A stretch of 64,000 bases of DNA from positions 62,001-126,000 of the forward strand of contig JAQMWT010000570.1 of NCBI GenBank assembly GCA_029834535.1, read 5' to 3'. The translations under genes and the position numbers were made by a program. The notes under the pieces were generated by a model. That model made no database searches. It was not told the origin of the DNA and saw only the letters and a list, made by a program, of their open reading frames with translations. This document shows, in pieces, positions 19,571 to 28,856 of the stretch. Position 1 is the first letter of the stretch; each line of letters opens with the position of its first letter. The stretch comes from Chrysophaeum taylorii. Its lineage: Eukaryota; Sar; Pelagophyceae; Pelagomonadales; Pelagomonadaceae.

Positions 19571-20198
19571 ACGAGCGCGTCAGGTGCTGGAGACTGGCTT
19601 TGAGCGTCTTGGCTGAGGTAAAGTGCTTTTAAAACGGGCTCTAGAAAATGGACGGTCACCGCCGTCGAGTTCGCCTACTCTTCGGCGGCCGCTCGATGTT
19701 CGAGAAACTTGCATCGTACGGTTCAACGGTCGTAGAAAACGCGGATATAATAAGCAAGTTCGCGTACGCAGGCGATGATGTCAAAAAAAGCGTTTTTTGT
19801 TTTGGCAAGAGAGCACCGAAATATTCGTTTTTACGCAGCGTGTTGAAACGTCGTTGGATTTGAGTGCGCAACTTGCCGTCGATATTGATGTCTCTCCTTT
19901 ACTCGAAAGTTGACAGGCGCCGCCATATTCTTGCGCCCACTACTAAAGCATCAGGTTGAGATCTTCGTTGGTAGAGAAAGACGCGCGTTTGAGGCTCCGC
20001 GAGCCGCCGAGAGGAAGCGCGCGGGGTCGTCGGTTGCTTGACGCATCGCGACCGAGAAGAAGTTGACGTCATACTGGACGGGAGTGGAGGTTGTTTTGAC
20101 GTCATATTTGTAAACCTTTTTTGACGTCACGAGGGTCTCAAAAAAAACAGAGGGTCTCGTCAAAAAACCAACATTATTATTTATTTATTGTGTCCAAA
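19571..20198. other. Non-genic region; weak minus-strand coding resemblance near 19960-20160
   Basis: No convincing gene. A short minus-strand frame at 19960-20163 reads plausibly (ATDDPARFLSAARG) but has no context. It overlaps the TGACGTCA cluster. Confidence 0.3.
20064..20129. promoter_or_regulatory. Cluster of three CRE palindromes (TGACGTCA)
   Basis: Exact TGACGTCA at 20064-20071, 20097-20104 and 20122-20129. This octamer is the canonical bZIP/CREB site. Three copies in 66 bp is far above chance (about one per 65 kb for any octamer). No obvious downstream gene start is adjacent, so any regulatory role is inference. Confidence 0.4.
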
Positions 20199-20212
20199 AA
20201 ACCGACCACCAC

Positions 20213-20587
20213 TAACTAACTAACTAACTTCAGACCTCTCCCGAGCATGGGAGCCAGGCCGGACCGACAGGAGCCAGTCCGGAATCACCAGTCTGGAATC
20301 ACGGCCCTGTAGACGAGGAGCGCCGAAAGGTAGGTCGGCGGAGAGTGACCATCAAGCTTGTCGCCATGCGACGAGGAGACCGCGATGGGACTGACAACCA
20401 ACTCGTCGATAACCTTCCGTCTTCGCCCCCCGGCCATACCCCGTCCCACTGCGAACGTTCCGGCTGCCAACCGGCCCGCCCGGGAGGCGAATAGGTGCCA
20501 ACCTACGCCGGGAGGGCGGATGCCCTCGCAAGGCTCAGGATTCATGAGGCACCGTCCTCCATCGCAACCGCAGTCGGCGATCAGGGT
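20213..20587 (-). mobile_element. (TTAG)n-tailed retroposon, 375-bp copy
   Basis: On the minus strand it ends in GGAGAGGTCTGAAG plus four TTAG units. It is flanked by a 14-bp direct duplication AAACCGACCACCAC (20199-20212 and 20588-20601). It shares its 3' 60 bp and an internal block (reading SRAGRLA in the sense direction) with the 24.7-25.1 kb copy. The 5' ends of the copies differ, as with LINE 3' ends. Confidence 0.8.
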
Positions 20588-20660
20588 AAACCGACCACCA
20601 CAGGGCCCAAAAATCCTCGTGGGACCACGTGCCCTCCTCGCGATGCGCTTAGAGTCTTAA
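20588..20660. repeat. Dispersed repeat, second copy of the 17.1-kb unit
   Basis: About 75% alike to 17099-17168. The retroposon at 20213-20587 inserted at its left edge. Confidence 0.5.
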
Positions 20661-20712
20661 GGGCTAAAGTCCAAGTTGCATCACCATTACACCCGACGAG
20701 GTCGCTCTTAGC

Positions 20713-21969
20713 CTAAAGCCTCGCGAGCACGGGCCCGTCGTCGTCATCCAAGTCGTCAACACCACCACCACCCGTGGTGGTGTTGTTTTTGTTGTAGGAC
20801 GCGTGGGGCTTGGGCTGCTTGTTGACCGTCAGATCCGTGGGGGCTGCCGAAGTCGCGAGGAAGGGGTTCGAACTGCCATCGTCTTCATCGTCGTCCTGTT
20901 GGTAACCCCTGTGCTTGGCGACAAACGGGTGGGGACGATCGTCGTCGGGTCTGCCGAGGTTAACGATGCCGGAGATGAGGACGAGGAGGTGGGTCCGTTT
21001 GGCGTAGGCGAGGAGGAGGAGGCCCGCGACGAATACCCAGACACCGGCCCAAAACAACCAGTTCTTGGGCTGGATCTCGTCGCTCTCCATCACGAGAACG
21101 TCACCGCAGCTCGGTCCGGTCCAAGGCGGTTTGCAGGCGCATAGCGCCTTGCCCTTGGCCCCCTGAATAGTGAGGCCCGCCTCGACGCCGTCGTAGCCGC
21201 AGACGCCGCGCGAATGGCAGACCGAACCGCCGCCGCGCGGGCACTCGAGGGGGCACCCGTACTGCGAGTTAAGCTTGACTTCGTACTCGCACCCCGACAA
21301 TTCCTTCACCTGGGCGATTTCGGTCACCGCGGTTATCCGGTTGTTGCACACGAACTGGATCGTCATCGATCGCCGGCAATAGCTCTGCGTCCCCACCACC
21401 TCGGCGCATGCGGATCGTTTCGTGGGAGTGGCCGCAGAGCACGTGTTCCCGCCCTCGTACCGGAGGGCGACGCCCGCGGCCGGATTGGCGGGGTCGAGGA
21501 GACCCCAGCTCGCGGCGCTCTCGTTCGTCACGCTCGCGCCGCACCGAAAGCACTCGGTCCCCGACCCGGTCGTCACCAGTTGGTACGCCGGCGCGGCGTC
21601 GGTCGCCACTTCCCTCGCCGACCCCGTCGTCGAGACGCAGGCTGCGTTGGGCGCGGCAACGTCCATGCAGATACCCACGACGTAGCTCACGTTCGCCGCC
21701 GCCAGCGCGTCTCGCACCACGTAGTGCGCCGACCGCTGTAGGGGGCTCAGGTCCCACGTCAGCCCGGCCCACGAGTACATGCACGACCTCGTGTCCCCGG
21801 CAGCAACCTCCAAGCACGGTTCGTAGAGCTGAACGCACCGCTTCTGCGCGGCGCACCATGTCTCTCCCACCACGATGCTGCACCCGAACGCATCCTTCCC
21901 GTTTTCCGCGATGCTCGGCCGCTTCTTCGCCACCGCGACGACGACAACATACAACACGAACGCTCTCAT
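20713..21969 (-). CDS. Type I membrane protein with MRH-like lumenal domain and EGF-like module
   Basis: 418 residues from ATG 21969. Order: signal peptide (1-15); Cys-rich lumenal region about 25-245; EGF-like segment about 250-293 ending CACKPPWTGPSC; one membrane span about 305-325; a 90-residue acidic, low-complexity cytosolic tail. The lumenal region matches mannose-6-phosphate-receptor homology (ATG27/CI-MPR-like) folds: RYEGGNTC, then a Cys/Arg block SYCRRSMTIQFVC, then CEYEVKLNSQYGCP. Known relatives sort cargo between Golgi and endolysosomes by binding mannosyl-phosphate or mannose. Ligand binding here is unproven. Intronless; lies tail-on to the retroposon block. Confidence 0.7.
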   Translation of the reverse strand: MRAFVLYVVVVAVAKKRPSIAENGKDAFGCSIVVGETWCAAQKRCVQLYEPCLEVAAGDTRSCMYSWAGLTWDLSPLQRSAHYVVRDALAAANVSYVVGICMDVAAPNAACVSTTGSAREVATDAAPAYQLVTTGSGTECFRCGASVTNESAASWGLLDPANPAAGVALRYEGGNTCSAATPTKRSACAEVVGTQSYCRRSMTIQFVCNNRITAVTEIAQVKELSGCEYEVKLNSQYGCPLECPRGGGSVCHSRGVCGYDGVEAGLTIQGAKGKALCACKPPWTGPSCGDVLVMESDEIQPKNWLFWAGVWVFVAGLLLLAYAKRTHLLVLISGIVNLGRPDDDRPHPFVAKHRGYQQDDDEDDGSSNPFLATSAAPTDLTVNKQPKPHASYNKNNTTTGGGGVDDLDDDDGPVLARL

Positions 21970-21991
21970 CGCCTGCCTGAAAAGGCTGCGC

Positions 21992-23133
21992 TTAGGTCTG
22001 TCTCAGGAGGCCAGTGTCCTGGAGGAAGTCGAGAAGGAAGGGGTTGACGAGGTGGGGGGCCTCGTCGTGCGGACAGTGGCCGACCTCGGGGAGGGCCTGA
22101 ACTCTCTTGACGGGGTCAAACCTAGCGAGGGCTTCGACGCGCGGCCCCGGGGTCCAAGGGTCGCCCGTGCCGTAGCAGACAAAGACGTTCGCCTGGAGGT
22201 TGGGGTCTTGGAGGAGTTGCTCGGGGAGCGGGCCGGCCGAGTAGGAGAGGGTGTCGAAGACTACCTTGTCGGCGCCGGGGAGGAGAAGGGGATTGAGGAG
22301 GACGTCGACGAGTTCGTCGGTGACAGCACTCTTGTCGACGTAGGGCTGGGACGTCAAAATCGCGCGCACGACGTCGCGATTCGCCAGGCGCTTGAAGAGG
22401 CCCGCACCCCACCTTCGGAGCGCGGCCTGAACGAGCGTGGTGGCGGGGATGGCGATTTTCGGAGACTCGGCGACGTGCAGCTCTCTAAAATTCGGGGACC
22501 TGTAGACAGCACGTCGCCTTAGCGCAGACCATACAAGACGCACACGAGACAAGCCCCCGCGAAAAGGTCGGGTCGGTCGATAGCCGCTTGAAGACCACTA
22601 ATACAGCCGATCGAGTTGCAGACGAGGGCGACGCGGCCGCCTTTCACGATCTCGCGAGTGAAGTCTGACAGCTGTTCGCTCCAAGTGAAAAAGTTATAGG
22701 GCGAACCCGCTACCGGGTGCCGCTGCGGCACCTCGAAGGGTCCACCCCTTCGCACCTTGCCGCTCGCCGTCCCGAGGTCGTCGACGATCGCGATCGCTTC
22801 GCCCGTAAACCGTCGCTCGCCGCTCACAGCGATCGCTTTCGGGTCGCTCGGCGCGGGCTTGGACGAGTAGCCCGAGCCCAACAAGTCAATCGCAAACACA
22901 CGACACCCGGCATCGGCGAGTGCCGGACAGTTCTTGCGCCAGTGATCCGCGTTTGCGAACAACCCGTGCACCAGCACCACGCTCGGCGCCTCGCGGGCAT
23001 CGAGCTCTTCGTTCACTGATGTGTACCGCACCTCATAGCCCCGCCATTCCCACACCTTGTTTCGCATCCCCAACTCGGGCACGACAAGCCCGAAAACGCC
23101 CGCCGACATAGACATCATCACGTGCCACCTCAT
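21992..23133 (-). CDS. Alpha/beta hydrolase, probably plastid-targeted; two exons
   Basis: Exons 22544-23133 and 21992-22499 joined across a 44-nt GT-AG intron (22500-22543) give 365 residues with the frame kept. Fold marks: VLVHGLFANADHW (oxyanion loop), AIDLLGSGYSSKP, nucleophile elbow CNSIG near 176-180, catalytic Asp region GTGDPWTP and catalytic His in VGHCPHDEAP. Sequence style resembles the plant chloroplast alpha/beta hydrolases related to At4g36530 and pheophytinase. The N-terminus is a signal-like hydrophobic stretch followed by Phe (SAGV-FGL), compatible with the ASAFAP-type import signal of complex plastids. Substrate unknown. Confidence 0.8.
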
Positions 23134-23171
23134 TTTCGTTCCAGAATTTTTTTATACTTACCCGCCATTGT

Positions 23172-23430
23172 TAGGGTCGGATAAGAAAACGAGACTAGCC
23201 CGCGCCACCAACGACGGGTCCTACAACGCGTGGGCTTTTCCCTTTTTTTGCGTGAGGGGACGAAAGGATGCCGACTTCACTATGGGGACTAGTTCCATCG
23301 CGACGATCTCGCGGAGTGGCGGCACATACTGCTTGAGTACAAATGAACATAGCTCAGCGATCCGTTGAGTATGTCTTAGTACAAACTGAAACATAGTTAA
23401 CGGCTCGTACGAACTTTCTTATCCGACCCT
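23172..23430. mobile_element. 259-bp MITE with TIRs and 8-bp target duplication (hAT-like)
   Basis: Terminal inverted repeats: AGGGTCGGATAAGAAA on the left and its complement on the right (15-16 bp match). The flanks are exact 8-bp duplications GCCATTGT at 23164-23171 and 23431-23438. Eight-bp duplications with a TAGGG-type end fit hAT non-autonomous elements. No coding capacity. Confidence 0.8.
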
Positions 23431-23438
23431 GCCATTGT

Positions 23439-24029
23439 GCGAGGACCGTGCCGGAGCCGGTGCGTCGTTGTAACCTAACCATCGTCTACTTGCGCTCGGC
23501 CGTCCCCTACAAACGGCTTGCGCCCACGTCCTTCCCCTCACTCACCCCAGCTCTCCATTCCGCTCCAACCCCCGCCAATATCTTACCTGCCTTCATCAGC
23601 GCGCACTTTGCCCTCCCTTTTAATAATAATAATAATAATACCCTGTGAGTTTAGTCCTAAACCGTACTATTAGTAATACTATCACTGATTTTAGTACACG
23701 CCAGTAACTCCACTCCTCCCCCATCCCTCTGCAATTGCGCTCGTGCTGTGGGCGCTTCGCTCGAGGCGTCTGCTGCTGTTTGTTTGTTGTTTCTTTGTTG
23801 CAGCTTTCCTCCAGCCTGCACTCCTGGTTGTGCTAAATGACCGCATGCAGCATGCAACCGCAGCGTCCGGCGGATGGGCGACGCTGGTTGTGGCCAAGGA
23901 ATAATACGATGTTGGTTCTGTTATTGATATGTTATTCGAATTATCTCACACCCAACCAACCCTCTGCAAATAATCCCGAAATTCCGCCATCCCACCGCGC
24001 CTAAGGGACGCGTCGTAGCTGCTGCACAT
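23439..24029. other. Intergenic; (AAT)n microsatellite
   Basis: Contains a TAA/AAT run at 23621-23640. I see no gene. Confidence 0.5.
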
Positions 24030-24032
24030 TGT

Positions 24033-25564
24033 TTGATGAGGGTAATTCAGTATCAGATCGAGGTCAGTCTCTCGAGATCTGCCAAGGCGACGCGAGCCTC
24101 TTCGCAGCCTTGCGATGAGGCGCGGCGAGGCTCAGCTGCGAGCGTCAGCGAGGTTGCGGCCACAGCCCGCTTTCAAAGGCCAGTTGTGTGGTGTATCTTC
24201 GAGCAGCGCATTGCAGCCGAGTTCGTACTGTGCGAGCATATGATTGCCGTACTTAGATCGAGAAAACAAAAGCACCTCGTCGCTTCCAAGATGTCTTTTT
24301 GGGAATCCATAATAAAAATAACAAAAGCCTCGAACGCCGATGCCGACTTTATGAGCGAGTCCCAGATGATAGAAGGCAGTGGGATCATGAGGTTGACGCT
24401 CCGCAATCCGCTTGAAATGCTCATATGCATGCAACAACACGATTTACATCCACGCCAGGGCCTCGGTGAAGGTAAAGGGCTCGCTGGTACGTGGCATTGG
24501 TGTCACAGTAAATGTAGAGTGAGCGATTGCGTTTGTAGTATCATCGAGGACAACAAGCGCGAAGGTAGAACTTGACGGCTTTCTGGATCGCGATCGCTGT
24601 GTTCACAAGGCAGTTTTCGGGGTCCTCCAAAGTCGTAGTAAAGTACAAGTCGATACCGAGCCTGCGAGTGTTGTCGGTCGGAGGCCTGATGGTCCCAAGT
24701 ATTGGTATCCTTATAATGTACGAATCGAGCCTAACACGCTTGCTCCCTGCGGCGGCCCCGGCCGTCCCGGAGTGAGACGGTGCCTGCTCGCCTCCCGGGC
24801 TGGCCGGTTAGCACCCGGAAAGTCCGCGCTGGGATGGGGTTCGCTCGGTTGGGCAGAACGCGACGGACAGGTCGATTGTTCGTGGACCAACACGTTTGCG
24901 GCCTGCGACGCTTTTGCACGACTTCGCACAAGACCGCGCGCAGTGGCGGTCCGTCATCAACGAGTCCTCGTCCCTCGCCTCTGCCCCAACTGCGTGATTT
25001 TCCTCTGTGATTCCGGATCGGCTCCTGCCTGTCCGGCCTGGCTCCCATGCTCGGGAGAGGTCTGAAGTTAGTTAAGTTTGTACGAACCGAGCTCAAAGAA
25101 ATGGCCGACACGATACTGCGCTTCAGCGTGACCACCGCTGGCGGACAGGCGGTAAGCGTCAACAGCGGCAAGGGCGTCTTGTGGTTTGGTATTGTTTTCG
25201 CAGCTGCTGTGATCGAGAGGCCAATCTGCGAAGAGATCCTCCACTGCAATCTCGTAATAACTAAAGAGCTCGCTTCTCGTCGACGAGAGTGTACGACTTG
25301 GTGAAATATTCAAGGCCCGTGCCCACATACGGCACTTGATTCCAAGGCGGCATGTTCGAAGATCGGGACATCGTCGTCTGTCTTCGCAGCGGTGACAGGA
25401 TTGCTACCATCGTCGCAAAACGCACGGGCCTCGTATGCCACCGCATAGCCGAAGTACTCTTCAGACCTCGCAGCGCGCGTGTCGACAACATCCATTCTCG
25501 ACTCCGCCCGCCCACCGTCGGCGCTCGCTGGAGTGAGTAGTCCTCTCAAATGCGAAGCTTGCAA
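24033..25564 (-). pseudogene. Sel1-like repeat protein gene, split by a retroposon
   Basis: On the minus strand, Sel1/TPR-like helical repeats are readable: AYRLSASGGHAEAQYRVGHF (about 25190-25090) before the insertion, EDPENCLVNTAIAIQKAVKF after it (about 24610-24560), and AFYHLGLAHKVGIGV further down (about 24380-24340). The retroposon at 24731-25078 sits exactly inside the coding run, and the reading resumes on the far side of the 14-bp duplication. Further frame changes occur downstream. The gene is therefore disrupted. Sel1 proteins usually scaffold ER-degradation or signalling complexes. Confidence 0.6.
24731..25078 (+). mobile_element. (TTAG)n-tailed retroposon, 348-bp copy inside the Sel1 gene
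   Basis: Ends GGAGAGGTCTGAAG plus two TTAG units (slightly decayed tail). The flanking duplication is TGTACGAATCGAGC (24717-24730) against TGTACGAACCGAGC (25079-25092), 13 of 14 identical. It shares the 3' end and the SRAGRLA-encoding block with the 20.2-kb copy but starts about 27 bp further in. Confidence 0.8.
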
Positions 25565-26238
25565 CCGTCGATGAGGGTTTCGAAGCTAGGATTATCCGAC
25601 GGGCACCTCCGCATTCCTTTTAAGAAGTAAGGACTAATAATAATAGTGCGGCTGCCCTGCCTCTGAACCTGGTCCCATCTTCTCTCTCCCTCCTCCTCTG
25701 CGATCATCCACTCTGGCTCTTTGAGCCTGGGAGTTGCAAACCAAAATCATAATAGTTTCGGATTGCCACAGCGATGTCCTAGTGCCACAGGGGTTAAGCC
25801 CAAAAGGTGGGTGAGCTGACGTGGTGTCAAAAAACCTAAACCTCAATTAATTTTGGGGTTTTCGGTTTCATCTTTAAAACTCAAAAAAAAAACGCCCCTT
25901 GCTTTAAGAACCGATAACTATCGGCACGACTGCTGACCCAATAACTTGAAGGGAACTAGAACTTACTTACGTGGCGCGGCCCGTAACTCGGAGCGACATA
26001 ATTTTAAAATTTCCAGATTCAGAACCGCTCTGAATACACGGCGTTGTAGTACCTGCCAACTGCGTGTATTTAAGGTGGACTGCTGGTAAAAGACTTGAAG
26101 AGGTAAAGGACTTGAAGAGAAATAGAACTTAAATTACGTGGCGCGACGGGACGACGTTTCGAGATCAGAACACCCTGAATACACGGCACTCTCCGCGCTT
26201 CTATCGTTCCACGACAGCACATATCACGTGGAGGTAAG
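25565..26238. other. Upstream region of the methyltransferase gene with a duplicated segment
   Basis: Two imperfect copies, about 25943-26046 and 26110-26198, share ACTTGAAG...AGAACTTA..TTACGTGGCGCG and later CTGAATACACGGC. Both lie just 5' of the ATG at 26239 and may hold duplicated promoter elements. One GAGCCTGGGAGTTGC repeat lies at 25723-25737. Confidence 0.5.
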
Positions 26239-27291
26239 ATGATTTCGAGCGTCGCGTGGCTTGTCGTTGTTCAAAGCGAGGCGTTTCAGTTGCGTGCGGC
26301 AAAGTGTGCGAAGAGAACCGGATTAGAGGCGTCGGCATTGACGGCCGAAAGCATCCGTGCCGAAACAGACGAGCTCAAAGTGTCGCTTCGAGCCATCGCA
26401 ACCTCGCGAGTCGAGAGCGGCGCGTTCGTAGAACGCGTGCGGCACTTTCAGCGCGTTGTCGGGAGCGCGGCCGAGTCGTTCGACGCGGACGAGCTCCGCG
26501 TACTTCAGCAACAGTTTCGCGAGAAAACGAGTGAATTCGCCGACGAGAACGAATGGCTCGAGCGAAGTCGAACCTGGCCAGAAGGGTACGCCGGCGACTA
26601 CAAGATGCTCGAGTTCGTTTACACCGGGGATGCTGCCGGAAGCGCGACCGCCCTTGGCGATCTTTGGACGCACTACCTCCAGCAGTGTACTTTAGCAGTC
26701 GCCGTCCGGTGCCGCATGCGCCGTCTCCGTTCCCTCTTGACTGCGCGCGTCGACTCCGAGCCAACGAAAGGCAACTGGCTCAACGTCGCGTGCGGCTCTT
26801 GTCGCGAACTTCTCGAGGTGCCCGCGCGCAAGAACAAAGAATCGAAAATCTACTGCCTCGATAACGACGCAAATGCGCTCGAGTACGCGCGGGACCTTCT
26901 CGCCGAGGCGCCAAATGCCGATGCCCTGTCTTTCGTGCAGAAAAACGCGCTTCGCCTGAAAAATGCCACTACGACCAACAACGTGTACGGACCGTTAACC
27001 ACTATCTACAGCGCGGGCCTATTCGACTACCTCGCGTCTCGTTCGCTCGTTCCTTTAATCCACGGCCTCTACGACGCGCTCGCCCCCGGAGGCCTGTTGA
27101 TCATGCCCTTCAAAGATATGGCCCGCTACGAGACCTTCGACTACCACTGGCTTTCGGAATGGCACTATTTCCTCCAGCGTGCCGAAGCCGACTTTGTCCA
27201 AATTCTTGCGGATGCCGGTATCCCCGAAACCAGCATCGCGATGGAACGCGACGATTCTGGCGCCATCATGTTCTTCCTCGCTCACAAGTGA
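26239..27291 (+). CDS. Class I SAM methyltransferase of bacterial PhcB-like type, likely plastid-imported
   Basis: 350 residues, intronless. After an ~80-residue leader and helical region comes PEGYAGDYKMLEFVYTGD, then the SAM-binding motif LNVACGSCREL near 181, the acidic residue of motif II in YCLDNDANAL, then YSAGLFDYL and LAPGGLLIMPF. This succession is that of bacterial proteins annotated as extracellular-factor (3-hydroxypalmitate methyl ester) biosynthesis methyltransferases and relatives. The leader is a hydrophobic stretch ending SEA-FQLRAAKCAKR, with Phe at +1 and a basic stretch after it, as in stramenopile plastid bipartite signals. Possible bacterial origin and plastid role are inferences; the substrate is unknown. 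Confidence 0.7.
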   Translation: MISSVAWLVVVQSEAFQLRAAKCAKRTGLEASALTAESIRAETDELKVSLRAIATSRVESGAFVERVRHFQRVVGSAAESFDADELRVLQQQFREKTSEFADENEWLERSRTWPEGYAGDYKMLEFVYTGDAAGSATALGDLWTHYLQQCTLAVAVRCRMRRLRSLLTARVDSEPTKGNWLNVACGSCRELLEVPARKNKESKIYCLDNDANALEYARDLLAEAPNADALSFVQKNALRLKNATTTNNVYGPLTTIYSAGLFDYLASRSLVPLIHGLYDALAPGGLLIMPFKDMARYETFDYHWLSEWHYFLQRAEADFVQILADAGIPETSIAMERDDSGAIMFFLAHK

Positions 27292-27810
27292 GCAAATATG
27301 CCGTACGAATGCGACTCAACCATCATCAACCTGTTTTACGACGAATGTTGCTTTTGCAGTAACGTGATTTTCTGCGACTGACCCCAGGCAGCATAGACAA
27401 CTACCGACATGATATTATGCGACACCGCGAAGCGAGGTCTTTTCTACTTTGTGTGTGAGCTTGCGAAAGCGCGCTTGTATTACACGATTGTTAATGCGGA
27501 CTTAGCTTATATGCTCGATTCTCTTCTCTTCTCTCCTCTCCTCTCTCTGAACTACTTAGAGTGCGCTGTGATTTTCCGCGCAGCGGCATTTTGTGAAACA
27601 AAGATGGGAGAGAGGAGAAAAAGAGGCAAGGAGAGTAAGTAAGAAGATAGAGTGAAGATGAAACCATCACACGGTAATATTATCATGAGACTATCGTCAA
27701 AAAACAGTACTTTAGTGTTATTAATATGGTTAGCAACTTTTGTACTCCCATGCGCCGCCCCTCTCTCTGTTCCCCCCCTTTCCCCTTTCTGCGAAGTGGT
27801 TGCACCTAAC
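27292..27810. other. Intergenic, pyrimidine-rich
   Basis: CT-rich runs at 27520-27560 and 27755-27790. No gene found. It leads into the GAGCCTGGGAGTTGC array. Confidence 0.4.
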
Positions 27811-28510
27811 TAAGCTGGGAGTTGCAAACCACAATAATATTACGCGCACGTAGCCGCGCGAAGTGTGTCCGAAAGCACGCACCGGACAGCAACAGCCCTA
27901 CTCAGAAGTTAAACCCAATAAATAAAAGTGCGCTCTCCGATCCCGCGAATTACGAACAAACAGACAAGCAAGCAAACTTCCCGATCTCTTGCGTCTATTT
28001 CTGCCTTTTTTCCAATCCCTCACTCTCGCTCTTCTAACTCGGAGGTTGCTTGCCATAATAATATCGGCCTTGGAGCCTTTAATATTATCGTAAGCAACTC
28101 CCAAGCTTAAACGACACATTTCTTGGGATTCGCCATTCTGGCCTTCTGAGCTTGGAGGTTCTTGAAGAGTCGACCGTCAAAGGCGGGAGGAGAGGAGGGC
28201 ACCAGAGATATCTGGAGCGCATAATGAGCGGGGCGGGCACTCCAGGAGGGTTGCTTGCCCTATTGAGCTCTCGGCCCTTCGTCTTCCCTTCCGCGTTCCT
28301 CATTCTGACTCCGAGTCGGATGTTATTCTATCTCCACATTTTGTTCCTCCATTCTGTTTTTTCGAGCCTAGGATTGCTCGCTATAATAATGATGATGATA
28401 CTGTTGACTCTCTTCCTCTGCGCTTGTCTATTCTGGATCTTTGAGCCTGGAAGGTGCGTATGAAAGTAAAACTAGTAATAGTTATGGCCAATGAGCCTGG
28501 GAGTTGGTTG
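27811..28510. repeat. Array of diverged GAGCCTGGGAGTTGC repeats
   Basis: Seven copies of a motif (T)GAGCCTGGGAGTTGC, usually followed by AANCC and AT-rich AATAATAT, lie near 27811, 28037, 28093 (inverted), 28147, 28363, 28442 and 28493; an eighth is at 25723. Most are preceded by CTCTTCCTCTGCG-like pyrimidine DNA. Copies at 28037 and 28093 face each other and could fold into a stem with a ~15-nt loop. The origin is unknown. Confidence 0.6.
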
Positions 28511-28856
28511 TGACAGTGGTAATGCCAAAATAGAAAATATGCTTGCCATTAATGTCGCTCTCGCCGCTGATGCTGTTGACGCGTGGTTACCTCGCGTTCT
28601 CCCGGCAATTGGTGGCCTCGCTTGACAAAAGTTTGTGACTGCCCGATTGAGATGAATGTCATAGTTTACTTGAGTTCTCGCGACAGTTGCATGCACCACA
28701 ATGAAAAAAAATGATAATATTAATAGCAGGCCTCTCTGGTGTCACGGCTGACATGGTCAAAGGCCTTTATCCAGAGCAACACGAAGACCTGTAGCGCCTA
28801 CTCAATGCCGCTTGCGCTGCGCGTCATATTTTCCTGGAGTGGAAGTAGCGGGCTAA

